Positions 58,296 through 64,000 of a stretch of 64,000 nucleotides of DNA are shown in pieces. The stretch is from contig SKCR01036791.1 of NCBI GenBank assembly GCA_019454045.1, positions 62,001-126,000 of the forward strand, given 5' to 3'. The notes under the pieces are model-generated. The model did not search any database. It was not told the origin of the DNA and saw nothing but the letters and a program-made list of their open reading frames with translations. How positions within the stretch are numbered: the stretch's first letter is position 1; the number at the start of each line of letters is the position of its first letter. The DNA comes from Zanthoxylum bungeanum. Its lineage: Eukaryota; Streptophyta; Magnoliopsida; Sapindales; Rutaceae. The translations under genes were made by a program, and so were the position numbers.

Positions 58296-60190
58296 TGATG
58301 AGCGGAAAATATATCAATATTTACCGCCCATTTTACCTAATATTTTGTTTAGTTTCTCGAATTTGATGAACATTTTGATTTGTTTTGATGTGTTTTGTAG
58401 ATAAATAAAGTATCAGACTTAATGGAATCAACTCGGGACTAAAATGATGAAATCCGGAGAAAAAATGGCGAAAATGGAAATTTACTATACGCGTCACGAA
58501 ATGCAGTCCTAAATTCCAATTTTACCCAAGTTTCGTATTTTGGCCATAACATTTTCATCTGCTATCCGATTGAGCTGATTCAAGTTGCAGATTAAAGAAG
58601 ACACAAAGATCTACAACTTTAAGATTTAAATATTTTCGAATTTGAAGTTTGGAAGGCCGAAATTGATGAATAATCTATAATATTTTGTGTAATTACTATA
58701 GTCATTTTCAAAATATAAAATGAAATTAAAAATAAAAAAGTAAAAATTGTCAAACTTCCACCAAATATGCAAGCATGTTTGGTGCCATGTTTGGTGGAGC
58801 AATTTGTGGAGCAATTGGTGGAGAAATTGGTGGAAGCCTTTAGATTTTCCTATAAATACCAAACTTAAATTTGTAAATTTTTCATGCTTTATTTGGAGGA
58901 GTTTCTCCATGAAAACCTAAAGGAAAGTGTCTTGTATATTATTTAAGTTTTCTTGTATTTTATTTTTATTTATTTAATAAAATTTTGTGTGTTTTCTTTT
59001 ACAGCATGAGTAGGTAATCTCATTATGCTGGGGTGAAAAGTGAGACTTTTAATATAATGAATTAATTAATCTCCCTTATTTTAATTAAAATTTGGATTAA
59101 TCAGTTACCGCATATATGGCCGGTTTAGGTGACAACCTTATTTACCGCCTATATGGTCGGTTTTTCATTTCAGACGTAGTTTCCGCCTATATGGTCAGTT
59201 TAGGTAATAACCTTGTTACCGCCTATATGGTCGGTTGGATTTAATTGAGACAAATGAAATTACCGCCTTTATGGTCTGGTTAATTAATCGGTAAACATTT
59301 ATAATAAGGGAGATTTTTAATTTTGAAATATTAAAAGTGGATCCTCTAACCCCAGCATTTTCTTTTATTGTACTTTTAATTTCCAGCATTTACTTTATTT
59401 AATTTTCAGCATTTACTTTATGTCTTTTATTTTATTTAAGTTTTTATTAGCCTTAAATATGTGTCGTAACTAAGTCTGTTATTTGGGGTTGTGATGAATT
59501 CCAATATCATCGGGTTATAAGGGGTTATTTTATAGTTTGGGTAATATAAAGATTTACTTATTAAGTCTTAAGATTAATGCGTCTTGTTAACTTGCCACTA
59601 ATAAGATTGATCTGGTAAACTTGAAATAAACTTGACAAAGGAATTTTAGGTTTCAGTCTTAGACTTAATAGCCCACGATCTTCCTTGAGGATAGATAACC
59701 CTTTAATAGATTTCCTTACAGGATAGACATATACCTGTCGGGCTGGGGTAACCACAATTGGAACTTGATCTTAATTAATCCAGGTAATTTGGTTAACATA
59801 GACATATGGTTTAATTGGATTACACTGGGTATGTGCAGCTGACCATCGACAGAGGCTTTTGCATAATTTCGTGTTCCAGGTTAGTAAACTAATATATTAC
59901 ACAAACATAAAATAACCACTTCATATTTTTAAAAGATATTTGAAGGATTCATAACCCTGGATAGTTTTATAAATTTGAATTTTCCTCAACTTCTTTTTGC
60001 GTCATTTTTATTTACTTATTTGAAGTTTAAAAATCACTACCCAATCAATCAATAAATCCATTAGATATCATAAAAATTTGACTTCATAAATTAATAGCTT
60101 AGGTATTAAGTTCTCGTGGGATCGATTCTTTTTATACTACTTGAACTATACGTGCGCTTGCGTTATACACGTGTGATTACGCACCGGTCA
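58296..60190 (+). repeat. 3' LTR of A2
   Basis: 1895 bp, pair of 48162-50054. It has only two GCCATGTTTGGT units, versus five in the 5' LTR, and an extra CAGCATTTACTTTA unit near 59400. Confidence 0.95.
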
Positions 60191-60968
60191 ATTTCCAGCA
60201 TTTACTTTATGTCTTTTATTTTATTTAAGCTTTTATTAGCCTTAGATATGTGTCGTAATTAAGTCTGTTATCTGAGGTTGTGATGAATTCCAATATCATC
60301 GGGTTATAAGGGATTATTTTATAGTTTGGGTAATATAAAAATTTACTTATTAAGTCTTAAGCTTAATGCGTCTGGTTAACTGGCCACTAATAAGATTGAT
60401 CTGGTAAACTTAAAATAAACTTGACAAATGAATTTTAGGTTTCAGCCTTAGACTTAATAGTCCACGATCTTCCTTGAGGATAGATAACATTTTAATAGAT
60501 TTCTTTACAGGATAGACATATACCTGTCGGGCGGGGTAACTACAATTGGAACTTAGTCTTAATGAATCCAGGTATTTGGTTGACATAGACATATGGTTTA
60601 ATTGGGTTACACTGGGTATGTGAACTGACCATCGACAGAGGCTTTTGCATAATTGTGTTCCAGGTTAGTAAACCAATATATTACACAAACATAAAATAGC
60701 CACTTCATCTTTTAAAAGATATTGAAAGAATTCGTAACCCTGGATAGTTTCTTAATATTGAATTTTCTTTAATCTATTTATGCGCAATTTTACTTGTTTT
60801 AAATTTATAGTCACCACCCAATCAAACAATCAATCAATTAGATACTTGTAATAATTTGGCTTCATAAACTAATAGCTTAGGTTTTAAGTCCTTGTGGGAT
60901 CAATACTTTTTATACTACTTAAACTATACGTGCGCTTGTGTTATACGCGTGTGATTACGCACCGGTCA
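60191..60968 (+). repeat. A1 3' LTR, right piece
   Basis: Continues 47688-48161 after A2. It begins with the ATTTC target duplication and ends ACCGGTCA at 60968, where the Z LTR resumes. Confidence 0.9.
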
Positions 60969-61141
60969 ATAGGGAAACTCACCCTTGAGTTTTTAATTCA
61001 ACATAAAGCTTGGAGCTTCCATCATACAAAGAAATACTTGAAATTCCAGCCGATCAATGTAAGTTATTCCGAAAAATTTCCCTTTAAATTCACACACTAA
61101 ATCAATGTTTAGAGATTCTTGGCATGTCTAGGACACTAACA
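60969..61141 (+). repeat. 3' LTR remnant of Z
   Basis: Last 173 bp of the Z LTR, matching 40853-41025, followed by the TATAT duplication. Confidence 0.9.
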
Positions 61142-62109
61142 TATATTTCTTTAGTGAGACTCTCTAAGTTCATGCATCCCACCCGTAAATTATGACGACC
61201 ACAGATAAACTCGCTGAACTATACAGGTCGAGGTCATCGCATACATATAATCTCTCTGTCACAGATATTCGAATTATTCCAAAGATATAGATATTAACAT
61301 CAAATCTCTATAGGTATAATCTCGTCGAAGATTCTATTAGAAATCTTATAAAATCACTTAGAACTCACTTCTACAGTGTACCACGGATCCATGGATTTAA
61401 CAGATTGCTAATTCCATAATGAATACATATGCTCTGTACACAGAACTGACAAATCATATTTTGATACACATAAGATATCATGAGCATGAGTCCACACCCA
61501 ACGAACAGGCGGAGGCCTAATCTTAATACACTGGTGAGGTGATTGTCATCTAAGTATGAAGGATAAATCATATATCCACAGTGGTATCTCAAGTCAAAGA
61601 ATCACTTATGCTACTAAACCCGAGAAGATTCCAATTGACGTTGGTGTACCATCTATTACGTAATCTTCGGTGAGTCGTTCAGTGTTTATCAAATAAACAC
61701 CTACACGTCTATAAGAGTCTCCCGAGACTCATGGTTCATTGGGATAAATCATCGGAGCAAGTCTGATATACAACATGTACTGGTCTCAGCGGATTTTACT
61801 AACCGACCCGTGTCAGTAAATCTTGACCAGGAACTTAATATGATAATATATTTCTAGTTGTGACACTTCCCAATATCAATTACAAGCTACATTGTAATTG
61901 CACACTACATTATATATTATCGGGTATTTGTCTAATATATATATCACTAAACATGATTTAGTTTCAATCTAAAGAATTAGATCAAATATATAACAAAAGA
62001 CAAGAGGTGTAACCATAAATAAGTAATATTATGGAAAAATGTATTGCTCGTATTCATAAATCGGACATAAATACGATCCGGATTGGCGCTCCGAGCACCA
62101 ACCCTAACA

Positions 62110-63849
62110 TTAACGCCCAAATCATATTGAACAAGCATATGATGCCAAATTTCATCAAAAATTATGCAACATTTTGTGAATCATAAACAACAGAATGTAA
62201 TAAATGAGTGATTGCATGATATTCCATATAGCCTCCTAATTTTTCTGACACTTTCTTCAGTATATACCACAAAAACCACTGATGTCGAGTATTAGGAAAA
62301 ACAATCTCAATTGCCATTTTCATTACACTGTCTTGGTCAGTAATGATTCCAATATGTGCAGAATTGGACATGCAAGATAGCCATGTCATAAATAACCATG
62401 TAAAAGTCTCAATGTCTTCATATAATATCAATCCATTTCCTATAATATAGAATGATTGTTATGATTAACTCCCACAAAGAGAACGAATGACATGTGTACG
62501 GGCCAAATTTGAGCCCAATGGTAAAATCATTTTTTCACTTCGAATCCAATGTCAAATGAGGCCCAAGATAGTAGTCTAGCCCGAAAGACTTAAAAAGCCC
62601 AAGACAAACCTCATATTTCCCCCTTAATCTCTCAACTGCTGTAACCCTCTTTTCCTAATAGAAATACCAACTCCATATGCAAATATTCTCCCCCAACCGA
62701 AAGCAAAGACATCAAACACGTTATGGGTCCCAACTCAATAAATGCAGCATTGTGCCAACTATAAAGGTAATACCTATCAACCTATATATAGAGGCATAAC
62801 TCAAAGTACAGATTCATTCAAGTATGAGCTCTCTTACTTGAGTTCTCTAAGCTTCTTACTCAATAAACACCAAATTACCGCCCTCATGGCTGTTAACGGA
62901 GGTCAAGGTAATCTCAGACCTTGCTCTTCCTTATTTACCTCTCGTCTTCACTACTGACTTAGGTGTCGGAGTGTCTACTGCACCCACCACACCGGTGGGT
63001 AGAGACTCCCCGCTTACTCTATCTTTGTTTTGCAGGATCGCTAGTATTCCCATATTACAAATTCTCGATTGTGGACCTCAGGTGAAATCCAGCGTCTACA
63101 ACATGTCATACTTATTTGTTAGATATGTAGTGTCAAATGTAACAACATCACTAAAATATTTGTAGGCGGCTCTACTCCTCATATTTGCCCAAAACCTATC
63201 ATCTTCTTCTTGCATTTTCATCAAGTAGTTTTGTAAAGCCAATGCATCTCATTCGCCAAGTCGTAATCTTTTTTGTTTACCAACATGATTTCTATAATCT
63301 CTTTCGTGAATGTAATATTTTCATGCCCACCAACCTTAATAACAATATAATTGCTACTTTGGGCAACTCTAATTTCAAGTCCATCATTTGTCTCAAGTTT
63401 CATTTTTGCATGTATAATGATGTTATGGTTACATCTGAAATACTTGGACTTCGATGGAGATAATAATTCATGGTTGTGCTTGAGAACTAAAATTCGAACC
63501 CTCAATTTTAGAATTTCATCTACACATCCACAAATTTTATCATTGCAACCAATTTTTGAATTAGGTTTGGGCCTTAAAATATTACTCAATGTCATTTTTG
63601 AAAAGCTGTTTCTCCCACAAGCAGATGTCACATATCTAACATTCCCATCACCCATTTTCTACTACTTCTACGCACTACTGGAAACCCCTTATATTTACCA
63701 TATTCTTTGTAATAACTAAACATATCATTAACATTATCAAAAACCATATCTGTCTTTGGTTCATCATCATCATTATCATCGATTTCATTAATATTTACAA
63801 CTACACCCTCATCCTCTTCAAATTCAGTGTTTATTTCTAAATTCTTCAT
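62110..63849 (-). pseudogene. FAR1-related (FRS) gene, upstream segment
   Basis: FRS proteins are MULE-transposase-derived plant transcription regulators. Minus-strand start ATG at 63849. An acidic N-terminus precedes the FAR1 DNA-binding domain: MFSYYKEYGKYKGFPVVRRS, then in the next frame KIGCNDKICG and ILVLKHNHELLSPSKSKYFR, whose Cys/His residues fit the FAR1 zinc finger. Then come the linker and MULE domain: (63110-63220) MKMQEEDDRFWANMRSRAAY and VVTFDTTYLTNKYDM. After the solo LTR there is ILYEDIETFTWLFMTWLSCM, IITDQDSVMKMAIEIVFPNT and HAITHLLHSVVYDSQNV. The reading ends at the TTAAC target site and resumes at 30734. There are several frameshifts, so it is a pseudogene. Confidence 0.9.
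62495..63100 (+). mobile_element. Solo LTR of the W/Y family in the FRS gene
   Basis: 606 bp, TGTACGGGCC to GCGTCTACA, with a perfect ACATG duplication (62490-62494, 63101-63105). TATA box CCTATATATAG near 62780. It matches the Y and W LTRs in the R/U5 part (CACCACACCGGTGGG, GCAGGATCGCTAGT). Confidence 0.94.
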
Positions 63850-64000
63850 TTTCTATCACCCTCAAATTATAGATGAAGCCTATATCAAATATTAGATATA
63901 CATAAAATTAATGATATCTACAATAGGACATGCAAGTAATTTCAAGTAATTAGAATACTTAGGCACAAAATTAACTAAAAAATCATTCAAAAATAATACA

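Larger units (their letters stand above)
48162..60190 (+). mobile_element. A2: full-length Athila-type gypsy element carrying ORF3a and a LOG-like gene
   Basis: 12.0-kb plus-strand element with LTRs 48162-50054 and 58296-60190, and a perfect ATTTC duplication (48157-48161, 60191-60195). Order: LTR, PBS of Athila type, gag, protease, RT, RNase H, integrase, ORF3a, LOG-like gene, 3' region with a short membrane-type ORF, PPT and LTR. It inserted in the 3' LTR of sister element A1. It is structurally complete but every frame is interrupted. Confidence 0.95.
42970..60968 (+). mobile_element. A1: Athila-type gypsy element, 5'-truncated, carrying ORF3a and a LOG-like gene
   Basis: Plus strand. Starts abruptly inside reverse transcriptase at about 42970 (no 5' LTR, gag or protease). 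It continues with RNase H, integrase, ORF3a, LOG-like gene, 3' untranslated region and a 3' LTR with an internal deletion (47688-48161, then 60191-60968 after A2). The right end GGTCA at 60968 meets the Z LTR. The left target duplication is lost with the deletion. It aligns with A2 along its length. Confidence 0.9.
39219..61141 (+). mobile_element. Z: long-LTR element, probably copia, mostly deleted
   Basis: 5' LTR 39219-41025. The other end is a 173-bp 3' LTR remnant at 60969-61141 ending GGACACTAACA. A perfect TATAT duplication (39214-39218 and 61142-61146) proves both outer ends. Only about 1.9 kb of internal DNA after the PBS is left; it has no coding sequence and resembles the long leader of element S in style. 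A deletion at about 42970 removed the rest of Z, the first 1.6 kb of its 3' LTR and the 5' half of A1, which had inserted into that LTR. The copia assignment rests on the initiator-tRNA-Met PBS only. Confidence 0.85.
30735..62109 (-). mobile_element. X copy B: LTR-like unit, opened by nested elements
   Basis: Minus-strand relative of 6064-8589. It starts TGTTAGGGTTGG (minus) at 62109 and ends AAACCCCAACA at 30735, with a perfect TTAAC duplication at 30730-30734 and 62110-62114. Its own sequence is 30735-32431, 39063-39218 and 61142-62109. All three blocks align in order with X copy A. It lies inside the FRS coding sequence, whose reading continues from one side to the other. It was a target for element Y (TSD ATATG/ATATA) and element Z (TSD TATAT). 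Confidence 0.88.

Overview
This 64 kb window is plant nuclear DNA, probably from a large, repeat-rich flowering-plant genome. It contains Ty1/copia, Tat-type and Athila-type Ty3/gypsy elements, a tRNA-derived SINE, MITE-like hairpins, and fragments of two plant-specific gene families: FAR1-related (FRS) and NAP1-related/SET (NRP). I see no intact host gene. Almost everything is retrotransposon, mostly decayed by stops, frameshifts and deletions. I resolved the layering from LTR pairs, TG...CA ends, primer-binding sites (PBS), polypurine tracts (PPT) and 5-bp target-site duplications (TSDs) read directly in the sequence. Working labels (R, V, X, T, W, S, Y, Z, A1, A2) are mine.

Left part (1-9.8 kb): copia element R (minus strand, cut by the window edge) with its 5' LTR; intergenic DNA with two MITE-like hairpins; a SINE with a perfect 15-bp TSD; and a short GTGACTGA-type satellite holding solo LTR V, whose TATA box is split by a 2.5-kb LTR-like unit, X copy A.

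Middle and right (9.8-64 kb): the ground layer is one minus-strand locus. It reads, in its own 5'-3' direction, an FRS-like gene (63849 to 62115, resuming at 30734 to about 30452) and then exons of an NRP gene (10551 to 9815). At least two independent stacks of elements split it. Stack 1 (10552-30446) is solo LTR T (TSD CTTGG), holding the 19-kb Tat-type gypsy W (minus, TSD GTGAT), holding copia S (plus, 17530-25861). Stack 2 (30735-62109, TSD TTAAC) is X copy B. X copy B holds gypsy Y (plus, 32432-39062, itself carrying an Athila solo LTR, TSD GGACA) and long-LTR element Z (39219-61141, TSD TATAT). Z holds Athila element A1 (42970-60968), and A1's 3' LTR holds full-length Athila element A2 (48162-60190, TSD ATTTC). 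A further solo LTR (62495-63100, TSD ACATG) sits in the FRS part.

The most interesting system is in A1 and A2. Downstream of gag-pol, where Athila elements usually carry an envelope-like region, both copies carry the same two extra reading frames. ORF3a is a basic, cysteine-containing protein of about 183 codons. The second is a protein of about 217 codons with the hallmarks of LONELY GUY (LOG) cytokinin-activating phosphoribohydrolases. In A1 its C-terminus is a basic patch followed by L-D-L-N-L, which fits the EAR repression motif pattern LxLxL. Both copies now carry different inactivating mutations, so the arrangement spread with the element before decay. This looks like a retrotransposon lineage that captured a plant hormone-metabolism gene.
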